Of a DNA stretch of 64,000 nt, positions 43,069-52,652 are shown piece by piece; positions within the stretch are counted from its first letter, which is position 1, and every line of letters starts with the position of its first letter. This stretch comes from Aestuariivivens sediminicola (GTDB lineage: Bacteria; Bacteroidota; Bacteroidia; Flavobacteriales; Flavobacteriaceae): contig NZ_JAKMCM010000003.1 of assembly GCF_022662015.1 (NCBI RefSeq), forward strand, positions 310,001 through 374,000, given 5' to 3'. The notes beneath the pieces were generated by a model. It did not search any database. It worked only from the letters and a program-made list of their open reading frames with translations, and was not told the DNA's origin. The position numbers and the translations under genes were made by a program.

Positions 43069-44619
43069 TTACAAGGGGATGTTACCATGTTTGCGGCACG
43101 GTTGGTTTTCTTTTTTCGTCTCAAGAACTGCAAAGGCCTTTAAAACTTTTCGTCTTGTTTCTTCCGGAAGAATGACCTCATCTATGAAACCGCGCTTCGC
43201 GGCTTCATAGGGATTGGCAAATTTATCGGCATATTCCTTTTCTTTTTCTAAGATCTTATCCTCCGGATGGTCTGATTCGGCAATTTCGTTTTTAAATATT
43301 ATCTCACTGGCCCCTTTAGCACCCATAACAGCGATTTCTGCTCCCGGCCAGGCAAAATTGAAATCGGCGCCTATATGTTTTGAGTTCATAACGTCATAGG
43401 CCCCTCCGTAGGCTTTTCGCGTAATCACTGTAACCCTGGGCACAGTGGCGTCACTTAGCGCATATAGAAGTTTGGCGCCATGAACAATAATACCATTCCA
43501 CTCCTGATCTGTTCCCGGCAGAAATCCAGGAACATCCACCAAAACCAGAAGAGGGATATTAAAGCAGTCACAAAAACGCGTGAAACGCGCCGCTTTTTTC
43601 GAACTCTTAACACCCAGAACTCCGGCGAATGCCATGGGTTGATTGGCAATTATTCCTATACTTCGTCCCCCTAATCGGGCAAAACCAACGATGATACTTT
43701 CACCATAACGCTTATGGATTTCAAAAAAGGAATCCTGATCTATTATCCCCGTTATAACCTTATGCATATCGTATGGTTTATTCGGATTGTCCGGAACAAT
43801 ATGGGACAGTTCTGTTCTTATTTCATCCTTCAGGTCAAAATCCAGGATTTTGGTCGTTTCGGTGTTATTCTGTGGTACATAACCTAATAATGTCTTAATA
43901 TCTTCAAGACAGGCCACATCATTTGGCGATGTCACATGGGCCACTCCGGATTTGATGGCATGGGTTTCAGCACCACCCAGAGTTTCACTTGTAACGTCTT
44001 CTTTGGTAACTGTCTTTACGACATTGGGACCTGTAACAAACATATAACTGGTGTTTTCAACCATGAGAATAAAGTCCGTTATAGCTGGAGAATACACCGC
44101 ACCTCCTGCACAAGGACCCATTATGGCAGAAATTTGAGGGACAACCCCTGACGCTTTGACATTTCTGTAGAATATATCGGCGTAACCACCTAAGGACCGG
44201 ACACCTTCCTGGATGCGGGCACCGCCTGAATCATTCAAACCGATAACAGGAGCACCAACTTTGACCGCCATGTCCATAATTTTGCAAATTTTTTCGGCAT
44301 GGGTTTCTGACAAGGATCCTCCAAAAACAGTGAAATCCTGTGCGTAAACATACACCAGGCGTCCATTAATGGTGCCGTAACCGGTAATAACGCCATCACC
44401 GTAATAAATTTGGTCCTGCATGCCAAAATCGGTCGTTCTGTGCGTCACCAGAAGACCAATTTCTTCAAAGGAATTTTCATCCATTAAATAATCAATACGC
44501 TCTCTTGCCGTTAGTTTATTTTTGGCGTGTTGTTTGTCTATGCGTTTCTGACCGCCTCCCTGTTTCGCTAAGGCCTCCAGGGCCTTGAGTTTTGCTATTT
44601 TTTTGTCTTTCGAATTCAT
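43069..44619 (-). CDS. Acyl-CoA carboxylase, carboxyltransferase beta subunit
   Basis: This 516-residue carboxyltransferase of the propionyl/methylmalonyl-CoA type transfers CO2 from carboxybiotin to an acyl-CoA. Seen: the crotonase-type oxyanion loops [25 protein letters not shown] and the second-half [14 protein letters not shown] and [12 protein letters not shown]. It is the third gene after BCCP and biotin carboxylase, all on the minus strand, 5 bases after the carboxylase stop. Propionyl-CoA is the likeliest substrate; acetyl-CoA is possible. Confidence 0.93.
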   Translation of the reverse strand: MNSKDKKIAKLKALEALAKQGGGQKRIDKQHAKNKLTARERIDYLMDENSFEEIGLLVTHRTTDFGMQDQIYYGDGVITGYGTINGRLVYVYAQDFTVFGGSLSETHAEKICKIMDMAVKVGAPVIGLNDSGGARIQEGVRSLGGYADIFYRNVKASGVVPQISAIMGPCAGGAVYSPAITDFILMVENTSYMFVTGPNVVKTVTKEDVTSETLGGAETHAIKSGVAHVTSPNDVACLEDIKTLLGYVPQNNTETTKILDFDLKDEIRTELSHIVPDNPNKPYDMHKVITGIIDQDSFFEIHKRYGESIIVGFARLGGRSIGIIANQPMAFAGVLGVKSSKKAARFTRFCDCFNIPLLVLVDVPGFLPGTDQEWNGIIVHGAKLLYALSDATVPRVTVITRKAYGGAYDVMNSKHIGADFNFAWPGAEIAVMGAKGASEIIFKNEIAESDHPEDKILEKEKEYADKFANPYEAAKRGFIDEVILPEETRRKVLKAFAVLETKKENQPCRKHGNIPL

Positions 44620-44624
44620 AGTTA

Positions 44625-46064
44625 TTAACGGGGTAAACGCAGTTTATTTTGAGCTTCCATATAGTGTTTTGCCACTATGAGTGCTGCCATCTCAGCATCA
44701 TTCTTTTTATGCTGTTCTATAGATTCCGGTGTATAGTACTTCGGAACAAAATGTGTGTCGAAACGACCGGATTTAAAGGCGTGATGTTCAAAAACGAATT
44801 TGCCAAAATCAAGGGTGGTTTCCACACCTTCGATGCGATACTTTGATATGGCATCAATCATGGTTTGTATGGCTTCTTCACGATTCTTACCATATGTGAT
44901 TAACTTTGAAATCATGGGATCGTAATATATTGGAATATCCATACCCTGTTCAAACCCGTTATCTACTCGAATACCCGGCCCTGAGGGGAGCTTATACGTT
45001 TTTAAATGTCCTACACTGGGCAGAAAATCATTTAAGGGATCTTCAGCGTAAACGCGCAATTCCAAAGCATGTCCGCTAATGTTTAAATCGTCTTGTGCCA
45101 TGGGTAATTTTTCCCCTCGGGCTATTCTGATCTGAAGTTCTACAAGATCCACACCAGTAATGAGTTCTGTCACCGGGTGCTCGACCTGCAAGCGGGTATT
45201 CATCTCCAAAAAATAAAAATTATGATGTGAATCAAGCAGGAATTCAACTGTTCCCGCTCCCAGATAATCACAGGAACGCGCTACTTTCACGGCTGCCTCT
45301 CCCATCTTTTTTCTCAGTTCCGGATTTAAAATTGAAGAAGGTGCTTCTTCTATAACCTTTTGATGTCGTCGCTGTATGCTGCATTCTCTTTCAAAGAAAT
45401 GCAAAATGTTGCCATGGCCGTCAGCCATAATTTGAATTTCTATGTGTCTGGGTGAACTCACATATTTTTCAATAAAAACAGAGCCATCTCCGAAGGCAGA
45501 ATGCGCTTCACTTATCGCTCTTTTCATCTGAGCCTCCAATTCATTTTCTTTTTCAACAATACGCATGCCTTTTCCGCCGCCGCCAGCCGAGGCCTTGATA
45601 AGTACAGGAAAGCCTATGGATTTGGCTATTTCCTTCGCTTTTTTGGTATCTGTGATGGCTTCATCAATGCCCGGAACCAAAGGGATATTATATTGACTGA
45701 CCGCTTCTTTGGCCGCGAGCTTACTTCCCATTATTTTAATGGCTTTGGATTTCGGTCCGATAAAGGTAATTCCATGCGTCTCGCATAACTCGGCGAATGC
45801 GGCATTTTCACTAAGAAAACCATAGCCGGGGTGAATGGCATCGGCCTGCAAGGTTTTGGCCATCTCTATGATCCTGTTTGCATTCAGGTAGGAGGAAATC
45901 GATGGTGCTTCACCTATGCATACTGCCTCATCTGCAAACTTCACATGAGGTGCGTTCCTATCGATAGTCGAATAAACTGCAACTGTTTTAATGCCCATTT
46001 TTTGGGCAGTTCTCATAATTCTTATCGCAATTTCACCTCGATTGGCTACTAGTATCTTATTCAT
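44625..46064 (-). CDS. accC: Biotin carboxylase subunit
   Basis: This 479-residue ATP-grasp enzyme carboxylates biotin with bicarbonate. Seen: [18 protein letters not shown] at the start, [15 protein letters not shown], the Gly-rich ATP loop [27 protein letters not shown] and [14 protein letters not shown]. Normal length for AccC/PccA biotin carboxylase domains; the C-terminal BCCP domain of long PccA subunits is absent because it is encoded by the upstream gene. Confidence 0.94.
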   Translation of the reverse strand: MNKILVANRGEIAIRIMRTAQKMGIKTVAVYSTIDRNAPHVKFADEAVCIGEAPSISSYLNANRIIEMAKTLQADAIHPGYGFLSENAAFAELCETHGITFIGPKSKAIKIMGSKLAAKEAVSQYNIPLVPGIDEAITDTKKAKEIAKSIGFPVLIKASAGGGGKGMRIVEKENELEAQMKRAISEAHSAFGDGSVFIEKYVSSPRHIEIQIMADGHGNILHFFERECSIQRRHQKVIEEAPSSILNPELRKKMGEAAVKVARSCDYLGAGTVEFLLDSHHNFYFLEMNTRLQVEHPVTELITGVDLVELQIRIARGEKLPMAQDDLNISGHALELRVYAEDPLNDFLPSVGHLKTYKLPSGPGIRVDNGFEQGMDIPIYYDPMISKLITYGKNREEAIQTMIDAISKYRIEGVETTLDFGKFVFEHHAFKSGRFDTHFVPKYYTPESIEQHKKNDAEMAALIVAKHYMEAQNKLRLPR

Positions 46065-46110
46065 TTAGGTGCATTAATGTTAATACGTTCATTTTATATT
46101 GGAGTAGGGG

Positions 46111-46590
46111 TCATTCGAATTCAATGAGCAATTGATCCTTATCTACAGTATCGCCCTTACATGCCGGAATAGATTTGATCACACCGTCAAAACTCGCGGT
46201 CAGGCTATTTTCCATTTTCATGGCTTCCAAAATTAACAGTGTATCCCCCTCTTTTACTTGCTGTCCGGCTGTAACCGCAATGTCTAAAATTAACCCCGGC
46301 ATCGGGGCGGTAATGTTGCGGATTTGATGCTTCAATCCGGAATTGAAACCCATTTCACCAATGAGTTGGTCCAATTCATCTTTTAACTCAACCTCGTATG
46401 TGGCATTGTTAATAACGATGGTATAGCTCTTGGAATTGAAGTCAGATTTTACAATTTCAACATGGAAGGACCGGTGATCGTGTATGACATGGAGTTTGTT
46501 TTCAGACAGGTAGATGGCATCCACATTAGCGATAGCCTCCGGTGACACTTCAAATTCAAATGAATTATTAACTTTTGCTGTTAAACCCAT
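46111..46590 (-). CDS. Biotin carboxyl carrier protein
   Basis: This 159-residue protein has a C-terminal biotinyl domain with EAMKMEN and biotin-accepting Lys125. It is preceded by the TAPMPGLILDIAVTAGQQV half-site and an N-terminal beta region of about 90 residues. It is the carrier for the biotin carboxylase and carboxyltransferase encoded just downstream, completing a three-gene acyl-CoA carboxylase operon. It is a different form from the AccB of fatty-acid synthesis. Confidence 0.92.
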   Translation of the reverse strand: MGLTAKVNNSFEFEVSPEAIANVDAIYLSENKLHVIHDHRSFHVEIVKSDFNSKSYTIVINNATYEVELKDELDQLIGEMGFNSGLKHQIRNITAPMPGLILDIAVTAGQQVKEGDTLLILEAMKMENSLTASFDGVIKSIPACKGDTVDKDQLLIEFE

Positions 46591-46653
46591 GGGTTGGAAC
46601 CTTATTGTGATATAAATATAAGATTAAAATGCAATTCTCCTTTCCATCAGCGT

Positions 46654-46896
46654 CTAAAAGGATTTAAAATGACTGTTATTTTGATGGCTTTTAATGGCCT
46701 TTCTTGATAAAACGATACCTAAAATTAAAGAAACCAAAGCGCCTAACCATATCCCCGGAACAAAATCTAGAAATAAAAAGAAATCATATGCGCCATGAAA
46801 AAAAATGGCTACCATTAAACCGATTAAATTTAGGATGAACTTATTTTTGGAAAATTTAGCCTTACCCATAAAGTAACCCATTAAAATACCATATGA
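46654..46896 (-). pseudogene. PrsW-like protease, C-terminal remnant
   Basis: The reading frame SYGILMGYFMGKAKFSKNKF and onward (including FFHGAYDFFLFL) matches the C-terminal third of PrsW-type membrane proteases of Flavobacteriaceae. In-frame stop TAG lies a few codons upstream and nothing resembling the rest of the protein continues there. The catalytic EExxK motif and the His before SYG are missing. The N-terminal remnant is at 48169-48357 on the same strand. Not expected to be functional. Confidence 0.75.
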
Positions 46897-47053
46897 CAGT
46901 CTTGTCTATGGCTACAATAAATTGTCAATAACAGTATTATTAGGCGATCAGATTATATGGAAAAAGGCCTTTCTATTTTATTGTACGACACAAATATTTT
47001 GTACTTTTAGTAAGTACTTTCCTAAGATCTTCAAAATGAAAAATTAATTGGTT

Positions 47054-47323
47054 ATGAAAAATCCATTCTTAAAAGTACCTATTTTGTGGAATGTTGTTAT
47101 TATAATCATTGCAGCGGTTGCCTGTCCAATTCCCCTCATTTTTGGTTTTGCGCACTTAGTTGAAGGAATCACACAAATTATAGAAGGAACTACTCCAGAT
47201 CATCCAGCATCAGTTGCCATTCAAGGTTGGCTATTTGTTATTTTCTTATGTCTTGTTGGCGTAGCTCTTTTAGCTATAGCTATAGGCGCACTCATTGCCA
47301 TACTAAAAAGGTTTTTTAAATAG
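47054..47323 (+). CDS. Small membrane protein
   Basis: This 89-residue product from ATG 47054 has two hydrophobic segments (about 9-32 and 58-84) joined by a polar loop (VEGITQIIEGTTPDHPASVA) and a basic C terminus (ILKRFFK). A TTG at 47048 would add two residues. No family recognised. It lies on the opposite strand between the two prsW remnants, so it may have arrived with the event that broke prsW. Confidence 0.6.
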   Translation: MKNPFLKVPILWNVVIIIIAAVACPIPLIFGFAHLVEGITQIIEGTTPDHPASVAIQGWLFVIFLCLVGVALLAIAIGALIAILKRFFK

Positions 47324-47455
47324 CTGTTTTTAGTTACCCCTACATTAATTATATTCACAGATGTGACTGCTTTAAATCGGTGTGAATAAAGGGCCTTTGT
47401 TTCAACCATTTTTCTTTGAACACGTTGTAAAAGTGATGTTCTGTTCAGGTCAGAA

Positions 47456-47914
47456 TCATTCTCTTGGTCTGTGAACCTCTGTAATCAAAAGTTTGATGGT
47501 CGTGTTACCAACATTTTTAGCAGCATCCTTTAATGGTCCGGAGACTTGACCCATTCCTGGCTTGAGGTCAAGCTCAACTGCTTCAGTACCGTTGACGTAA
47601 AGCATCATGTTCCCTCCTTCTAAAACATAAAACGTATGGTCATAATGTTCGTGTAATCCGATGGAATCTCCTGGTTTCATAGTGAATTCCATAAGTTGTA
47701 TGCCTAATGTGTCTGACAGTACATTGGTATATTCCTTACCAATTGCTAATACATCTAATTCAGGATCTATATATGCCATTGGTTCCGTTTTTGTTTCTTC
47801 CTGTACTTCAGTCAGTTCTTCGCTATGTTCTTTGTTTACTTCGGTCTGTTTTTGTTTACAAGAATACACAAAGCAAAGACAAGTGAATAGCATCACGGTC
47901 AGTTGAGTTTTCAT
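47456..47914 (-). CDS. Cupin-domain lipoprotein
   Basis: This 152-residue protein has a lipoprotein signal ending VYSC (Cys19), an acidic linker (about 25-45) and a single cupin domain (about 75-148). Seen: FTMKPGDSIGLHEHYDHTFY with the HxH metal ligands and Glu/His spacing typical of cupins, then VLEGGNMMLYVNGTE. Such exported cupins are of unknown activity. It lies between the two prsW remnants and is transcribed in the same direction as prsW was. Confidence 0.82.
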   Translation of the reverse strand: MKTQLTVMLFTCLCFVYSCKQKQTEVNKEHSEELTEVQEETKTEPMAYIDPELDVLAIGKEYTNVLSDTLGIQLMEFTMKPGDSIGLHEHYDHTFYVLEGGNMMLYVNGTEAVELDLKPGMGQVSGPLKDAAKNVGNTTIKLLITEVHRPRE

Positions 47915-48168
47915 AAGGTAAAGTTTTAAAAATTAGACACTTAAAGTTAGTAATTTTAATTGAGAAAACAAGTTGGAGTCTTTTAATAGACACCTATATC
48001 ATATTATACAGATGTTGGGCTCGATTTCGGATGATTTTTCAAAATCAACCATTTTGATGAAATCACCAATAGGGCTATTCGGTTTGATAATTCAAATGCT
48101 CCAGCAGGGAAAGTTGACAGATGTCGTTTGTTTTTTTGGATGCATTTAGTTATGCACATATTAAAGCT

Positions 48169-48357
48169 TCACAAATGAGAAAACATTGAGATGTCAAATG
48201 CAAAATAGAGTATTGATGTAATCAGAATGCTTAAAATGGCACCATTACCAAAATGATAAATGATGAGATGCTTTGGTTCTTTCTCATATCGATCCTGGTA
48301 ATAGATATATAGGATAATGATCAGAGCAGGAGCTATGGCGGCAAATAATAAATACAC
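48169..48357 (-). pseudogene. PrsW-like protease, N-terminal remnant
   Basis: A GTG start at 48355-48357, 2 bases after the Nudix stop, opens FAAIAPALIIILYIYYQDRY then EKEPKHLIIYHFG, which is the PrsW N terminus including the EKEP motif of the first loop. After about 55 residues the frame runs into SMFSHL and stops. The catalytic core is absent; the C-terminal part lies 1.27 kb further on (46654-46896). Close packing with the Nudix gene suggests the intact gene was its operon partner. Confidence 0.72.
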
Positions 48358-48359
48358 TT

Positions 48360-48911
48360 TTAGGTCAGGTGGTTTTTAATGGCATTCAGAACTACGTTAT
48401 AATAGCTTTTGTTAGAGGCTATAAAATGATTGTTAAACCTACTGTTCTCGAGAAGGTTTTCAAATTCTGAGAAACTCACCATTTTTATCGCTTCAACTTC
48501 ATCGGGTTGGGGCCTAAGTCGGACCAGGGGGACCTGTAATTCACAAATGAATGTATTGTGCAGTTCGTAATCCTTTATACCGTTCGGGTAGTCTTGAAAA
48601 CATTCGAATACACCAATTTTTTTTAGGTGGGATGTTGTGATATGCAGTCCAATTTCTTCCCTGGTTTCACGAATGGCCGCATGCTCTATGGTCTCGCCGG
48701 CATCCACATGGCCTGCAACCGATACATCCCAAAGCAAGGGACAAATGGTTTTTTTGGCTGAACGCTGTGATAATAAAATTTGACTATCCTTATTGTAAAG
48801 CCATATATGAGCGGTATTATGGTAAAAGCCCTTTTGGTGTATGATTGACTTCAATGCAGTTTGCCCGGTGGGCAAACCCGCTTTGTTCACTATATCGATG
48901 TACTCGTCCAT
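48360..48911 (-). CDS. Nudix hydrolase
   Basis: This 183-residue protein has a complete Nudix box GHVDAGETIEHAAIRETREE followed by IG (GX5EX7REUXEEXGU). The N terminus (EYIDIVNKAGLPTGQT) and the HNTAHIWLYNKDSQILLSQR strand resemble the YfcD/IDI-like branch, which acts on nucleotide or isoprenoid diphosphates. The exact substrate is not defined. It is followed 2 bases later by the broken prsW and preceded by the M42 peptidase gene. Confidence 0.9.
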   Translation of the reverse strand: MDEYIDIVNKAGLPTGQTALKSIIHQKGFYHNTAHIWLYNKDSQILLSQRSAKKTICPLLWDVSVAGHVDAGETIEHAAIRETREEIGLHITTSHLKKIGVFECFQDYPNGIKDYELHNTFICELQVPLVRLRPQPDEVEAIKMVSFSEFENLLENSRFNNHFIASNKSYYNVVLNAIKNHLT

Positions 48912-48949
48912 ACAGGGTCAGATCGCGTCAAACAGGAATGAACTTAAGA

Positions 48950-50038
48950 CTATTCAAAATAACTAAAGGTTTCACCTTCTTTTATGTTAAGTAAGGTTTC
49001 ATAAATTAGGCGAATCACATTCTCAACATCATCACGATGTACCATTTCCACTGTGGTATGCATATAACGCAGGGGAAGCGATATTAATGCAGAGGCCACA
49101 CCACCGTTACTGTAGGCAAAGGCATCAGTGTCCGTTCCGGTAGCCCTGGATAACGCTGATCGCTGAAAAGGGATGCCTTTGGATTCGGCTGTGTCGGTAA
49201 TTAAGTCTCTTAGCTTTTGCTGTACTGCCGGTGCATAGGCTACCACGGGCCCTTTACCAAGTTCTAAATAGCCCTCTTTTTTCTGTTCTATCATGGGTGT
49301 GGTAGTGTCATGGGTAACATCGGTGACTATAGCGACATTGGGTTTAATGGTCTGCGTAATCATTTCAGCACCGCGTAAACCAATTTCCTCCTGAACGGCA
49401 TTGGTAATATAAAGTCCGAATGGTAAGGCTATCTTGTTTTCCTTGAGCAACCTCGCCACCTGGGCAATCATAAATCCTCCCATGCGATTGTCCAGGGCGC
49501 GACAAACAAATTTGTCCTTGTTAAGAATATGGAATTCATCCGGATAGGTAATGACACAACCCACATGGACTCCCAAACCTTCTACTTCTTCCTTGTTTTT
49601 GCAGCCGCAATCAATAAAAATATTATCCGGCTTCGGAGCTTCCTCTTTACTTTTATCTCTGGTATGTATTGCCGGCCAACCAAAAACACCTTTTACAATA
49701 CCTTTCCTGGTATGGATGTTTACCACTTTGCTCGGGGCAATTTGGTGATCGCTACCGCCGTTTCTAATCACGTAAATGAGTCCGTTATCAGATATATAGT
49801 TGACATACCAGGAGATTTCATCGGCATGGCCTTCTATAACGACTTTATATTTCGCTTTTGGATTAATAACCCCAACCGCTGTACCATAGGTATCTGTTAT
49901 AAATTCATCCACATAGGGTTTAAGGTAATCCATCCAAATTTTTTGACCCGTCCATTCGTAACCCGTGGGAGCTGCATTATTTAAATAGTTTTCTAGAAAT
50001 TCCAATGATTTTTTATCAAGAATACGCGTCTTTGCCAT
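48950..50038 (-). CDS. M42 family metallopeptidase
   Basis: This 362-residue cytoplasmic aminopeptidase belongs to the glutamyl-aminopeptidase/endoglucanase M family. Seen: metal His in VIEGHADEISWYV, the bridging Asp in CRALDNRMGGF, catalytic Glu pair in AVQEEIGLRGAEM, VTDVTHDT, TDTDAFAYSNGG and the final metal His in RYMHTTVEMVHRDDVE. It probably trims peptides as a large tetrahedral complex. It lies 38 bases upstream of the Nudix gene. Confidence 0.93.
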   Translation of the reverse strand: MAKTRILDKKSLEFLENYLNNAAPTGYEWTGQKIWMDYLKPYVDEFITDTYGTAVGVINPKAKYKVVIEGHADEISWYVNYISDNGLIYVIRNGGSDHQIAPSKVVNIHTRKGIVKGVFGWPAIHTRDKSKEEAPKPDNIFIDCGCKNKEEVEGLGVHVGCVITYPDEFHILNKDKFVCRALDNRMGGFMIAQVARLLKENKIALPFGLYITNAVQEEIGLRGAEMITQTIKPNVAIVTDVTHDTTTPMIEQKKEGYLELGKGPVVAYAPAVQQKLRDLITDTAESKGIPFQRSALSRATGTDTDAFAYSNGGVASALISLPLRYMHTTVEMVHRDDVENVIRLIYETLLNIKEGETFSYFE

Positions 50039-50254
50039 GTTTTAAAGTTTTGTACTAAAATAAGAATATTAACGACATACCGCAGATTAGATTTTAGTTT
50101 TTCACGGCCTTTTCCGGAAAAGCGAATGGAAATACTTAAACTTTAAAATCAGGTTTTAAAACAAGTACCTGGAATGGGTAATAATGGACACCCCGGTTTT
50201 TCTGAAAAGCTATTAATAAACCGTTAAAAACGTGGTTTGCATGAGGTAAATTAT

Positions 50255-50262
50255 TAATTTTG
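50255..50262 (+). promoter_or_regulatory. -7 promoter box for DUF4294
   Basis: TAATTTTG fits TAnnTTTG, with a TTTG 15 bases upstream (50236-50239). A short inverted repeat GGAG/CTCC lies in the leader before the ATG at 50289. Confidence 0.5.
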
Positions 50263-50288
50263 GAGAAGTAATTGCTCCAAATGGTTTT

Positions 50289-50975
50289 ATGAAGAATGTA
50301 GTTTTTTATATACTTATACTTTTCCCCCTAATTTCGCTTTCTCAAATTAGAAATGAATTTGATGAGACCTCCGATTACGAGTATATTATTATTGAAGGCG
50401 ATTCCATTCCTAGGACAGCAATTGATTTGGAGGAGGTAATGCTCCTGCACAAGTTAAAATTCAATAGCAGGAAGGATCGCATTAGATATTTAATTCTGCG
50501 TAAAAAAACCGTCAAAGTATATCCTTATGCTAAAATGGCTGCCGATCGCCTGGATTCGCTTAACACCCGCTTGGCATCGTTGACAAAACGGCGCGAGAAA
50601 AAGAGATATACCAAGATAATACAAAAATATATTGAGGGTGAATTCTCAGATGAATTAAAGAAATTAACACGTACGGAAGGACAGATTCTGGTAAAACTGA
50701 TACATAGGCAAACGGGTATGACGACTTTCGATCTGGTTAAGGAACTGCGCAATGGTTGGCGTGCCTTTTGGTACAACACAACAGCCAGTATGTTTGATAT
50801 TTCACTTAAGAAGCGGTTCGATCCTTACAACAACAAGGAAGACTATCTCATTGAAGATATTTTACAGCGCAATTTTCAAAGTGGTGTATTGGAGCGCCAA
50901 AAGTCTGCCATTGAGTATGATTTTTACGAACTCACCGATAAATGGCTTAATTCCGATGACCGTGCTGATAAATAA
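50289..50975 (+). CDS. DUF4294 family exported protein
   Basis: This 228-residue protein has a signal peptide (MKNVVFYILILFPLISLSQ). The mature part matches DUF4294 of Flavobacteria: YIIIEGDSIPRTAIDLEEV, VKVYPYAKMAADRLDSLN, EGQILVKLIHRQTGMTTFDL. The protein is basic and helical with unknown function. GNAT follows 6 bases after the stop, so they are probably co-transcribed. It diverges from the M42 peptidase gene. Confidence 0.85.
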   Translation: MKNVVFYILILFPLISLSQIRNEFDETSDYEYIIIEGDSIPRTAIDLEEVMLLHKLKFNSRKDRIRYLILRKKTVKVYPYAKMAADRLDSLNTRLASLTKRREKKRYTKIIQKYIEGEFSDELKKLTRTEGQILVKLIHRQTGMTTFDLVKELRNGWRAFWYNTTASMFDISLKKRFDPYNNKEDYLIEDILQRNFQSGVLERQKSAIEYDFYELTDKWLNSDDRADK

Positions 50976-50981
50976 CAGATT

Positions 50982-51473
50982 ATGATCAGGTTTAAGCAGG
51001 CAGATTCAATTGAAGATTGCGAGGTAATCGAACAGCTCGCACATACCATATGGCGAGAACACTACATTCCAATTATTGGAAAGGCACAGGTAGACTATAT
51101 GTTGGATAAATTCCAGTCGACATCCGCCATACAGGAACAGATTGACACTGGTTTTGAATATTTTTGGATAGAATTTGAAAGCATGCCTGTTGGTTATATG
51201 GCCTACAAATTAGAAAAGGACAGTTTGTTTTTAAGTAAAATATATGTGTTAGCCTCCTATCGCGGACGAAAAATTGGAGCCGCAGCAATGCATTTTGTTG
51301 AGGAACAGGCAAAGCGTTATGGTTTAAAAACGATCACATTAACGGTCAATAAGAATAACCATAAGGCCATAAATGCCTATCTGAGTCTGGAGTTTGTCAA
51401 TTTGGGGTCTGTAGTTGCCGAAATAGGGAATGGCTTTGTGATGGACGACTTCAAAATGGTTAAAACACTCTGA
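50982..51473 (+). CDS. GNAT family N-acetyltransferase
   Basis: This 163-residue acetyltransferase has the GNAT motif A in LSKIYVLASYRGRKIGAAAM (the RGRKIGAA loop binds acetyl-CoA) and the motif B NKNNHKAINAYLSLEF. The acceptor is unknown; it resembles the RimI/PaiA type. It follows the DUF4294 gene by 6 bases. Its 3' end overlaps the convergent methyltransferase gene by 14 bases. Confidence 0.9.
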   Translation: MIRFKQADSIEDCEVIEQLAHTIWREHYIPIIGKAQVDYMLDKFQSTSAIQEQIDTGFEYFWIEFESMPVGYMAYKLEKDSLFLSKIYVLASYRGRKIGAAAMHFVEEQAKRYGLKTITLTVNKNNHKAINAYLSLEFVNLGSVVAEIGNGFVMDDFKMVKTL

Positions 51474-51966
51474 GCTGTCTGGTTAGTTCATAAAGGGCGA
51501 TGGTACAGGCCTGGACGACATTCATACTGCTGTTTACACCAAACATGTCGATGTGTATCAGGGCATCGGATAATTTTAAGATGGCATCGGAAACCCCGAA
51601 ATTCTCATCACCCAACACCAGAACTATGGGTTTGCCTTTTAAGAATTTGAAGGAGTGAATGGGTAGACTTGTATCTGTTATTTCCAGGGATAGAATTACA
51701 GCACCCTCTTCTTTTAACTGTTTTACCACAGCTAATGCAGATGCTGCCGTTTGGTAAGGAACGCTTTTCTCTGAGGCTCGGGCCGTTCGAGACATTTTTT
51801 TACCCAGGGGAATGCGATCCCCGCAAAGAAACAGTTGCGCAACCCCAAATGCATCAGCCGCTCTAAATAAACTCCCGATATTGGCTGCGTCAGACACATT
51901 ATCAGTCACCAATGTAACAGGGAAGTCCTGTGGTTCAAATTTCGAGTTGTAATGATTGAGTTGCAT
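51460..51966 (-). CDS. TrmH/SpoU-family RNA methyltransferase
   Basis: This 168-residue SPOUT methyltransferase shows motif 1 SDAANIGSLFRAADAFGV, motif 2 IVLVLGDENFGVSDAIL and motif 3 IDMFGVNSSMNVVQACTIAL, the knotted AdoMet site. It probably 2'-O-methylates a ribose in tRNA or rRNA. The product lacks an N-terminal substrate-binding extension, so the target is not predictable. It overlaps GNAT by 14 bases at its end. Confidence 0.9.
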   Translation of the reverse strand: MQLNHYNSKFEPQDFPVTLVTDNVSDAANIGSLFRAADAFGVAQLFLCGDRIPLGKKMSRTARASEKSVPYQTAASALAVVKQLKEEGAVILSLEITDTSLPIHSFKFLKGKPIVLVLGDENFGVSDAILKLSDALIHIDMFGVNSSMNVVQACTIALYELTRQLRVF

Positions 51967-52010
51967 GCCGACGCTAAAGGGTGAGTTATCAATACGAGCT
52001 TATCTACATC

Positions 52011-52652
52011 TCAATTCTCAAATGCATATTTCACAATATTGGCCCCCATCTGAAGGGCTTTTTCTCTGACATCCTCAGGATCATTATGAACCACCTGATC
52101 TTCCCAGCCATCTCCTAGATCGCATTCATAAGTGAACAACAGTACCAGTCGCCCTTCATAAAACAGACCAAAGGCCTGGGGTCGTTTACCATCGTGTTCA
52201 TGTATTTTAGGCAAACCATTTTTAAACGAAAAGGCACTGTTAAAGATAGGATGATCTTTGGGGAGTTCGATGAGATCAAGATCCGGAAAGACCTTCTTAA
52301 GCTCTTTGGTAATAAAGGGCTCCATTCCATAATTATCATCAATATGCAAAAAACCGCCGGAGATCAAATAGTTGCGAAGGTTCTCCGCATCTTCATCACT
52401 AAAAAAAACATTACCATGTCCTGTCATATGAATGAATGGATACTGAAAAATGTCATTACTGCCTACTTCTACCGTTTCAGGTTTGGCCTTGATTTTGGTG
52501 TTGATCCGTTCATTACAGAATGAAATTAAATTTGGTAATGCCGTAGGATTGCTGTACCAATCTCCACCACCTTTATATTTTAAAACAGCAATATCCTGAG
52601 CACTTATATGGACACATATAAGGGAAATAATTAAAAATTGTACTCTTTTCAT
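52011..52652 (-). CDS. DUF4159 family exported protein
   Basis: This 213-residue protein has a signal peptide (MKRVQFLIISLICVHISAQ) and a DUF4159 domain with a flavodoxin/GATase-like alpha/beta look: VLKYKGGGDWYSNPTALPNL, FIHMTGHGNVFFSDEDAENL, GGFLHIDDNYGMEPFI. It starts with an ATG directly after the rsmE stop (52653-52655), so it is co-transcribed with rsmE and probably with tsaD. The function is unknown; in other Bacteroidota DUF4159 genes occur beside gliding or MoxR-type loci, which are absent here. Confidence 0.88.
   Translation of the reverse strand: MKRVQFLIISLICVHISAQDIAVLKYKGGGDWYSNPTALPNLISFCNERINTKIKAKPETVEVGSNDIFQYPFIHMTGHGNVFFSDEDAENLRNYLISGGFLHIDDNYGMEPFITKELKKVFPDLDLIELPKDHPIFNSAFSFKNGLPKIHEHDGKRPQAFGLFYEGRLVLLFTYECDLGDGWEDQVVHNDPEDVREKALQMGANIVKYAFEN

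Noticed and set aside
49529-49984. 151-codon frame opposite the M42 peptidase
   Set aside because: Antisense to a gene with all metal ligands; no signal, motif or promoter supports it.
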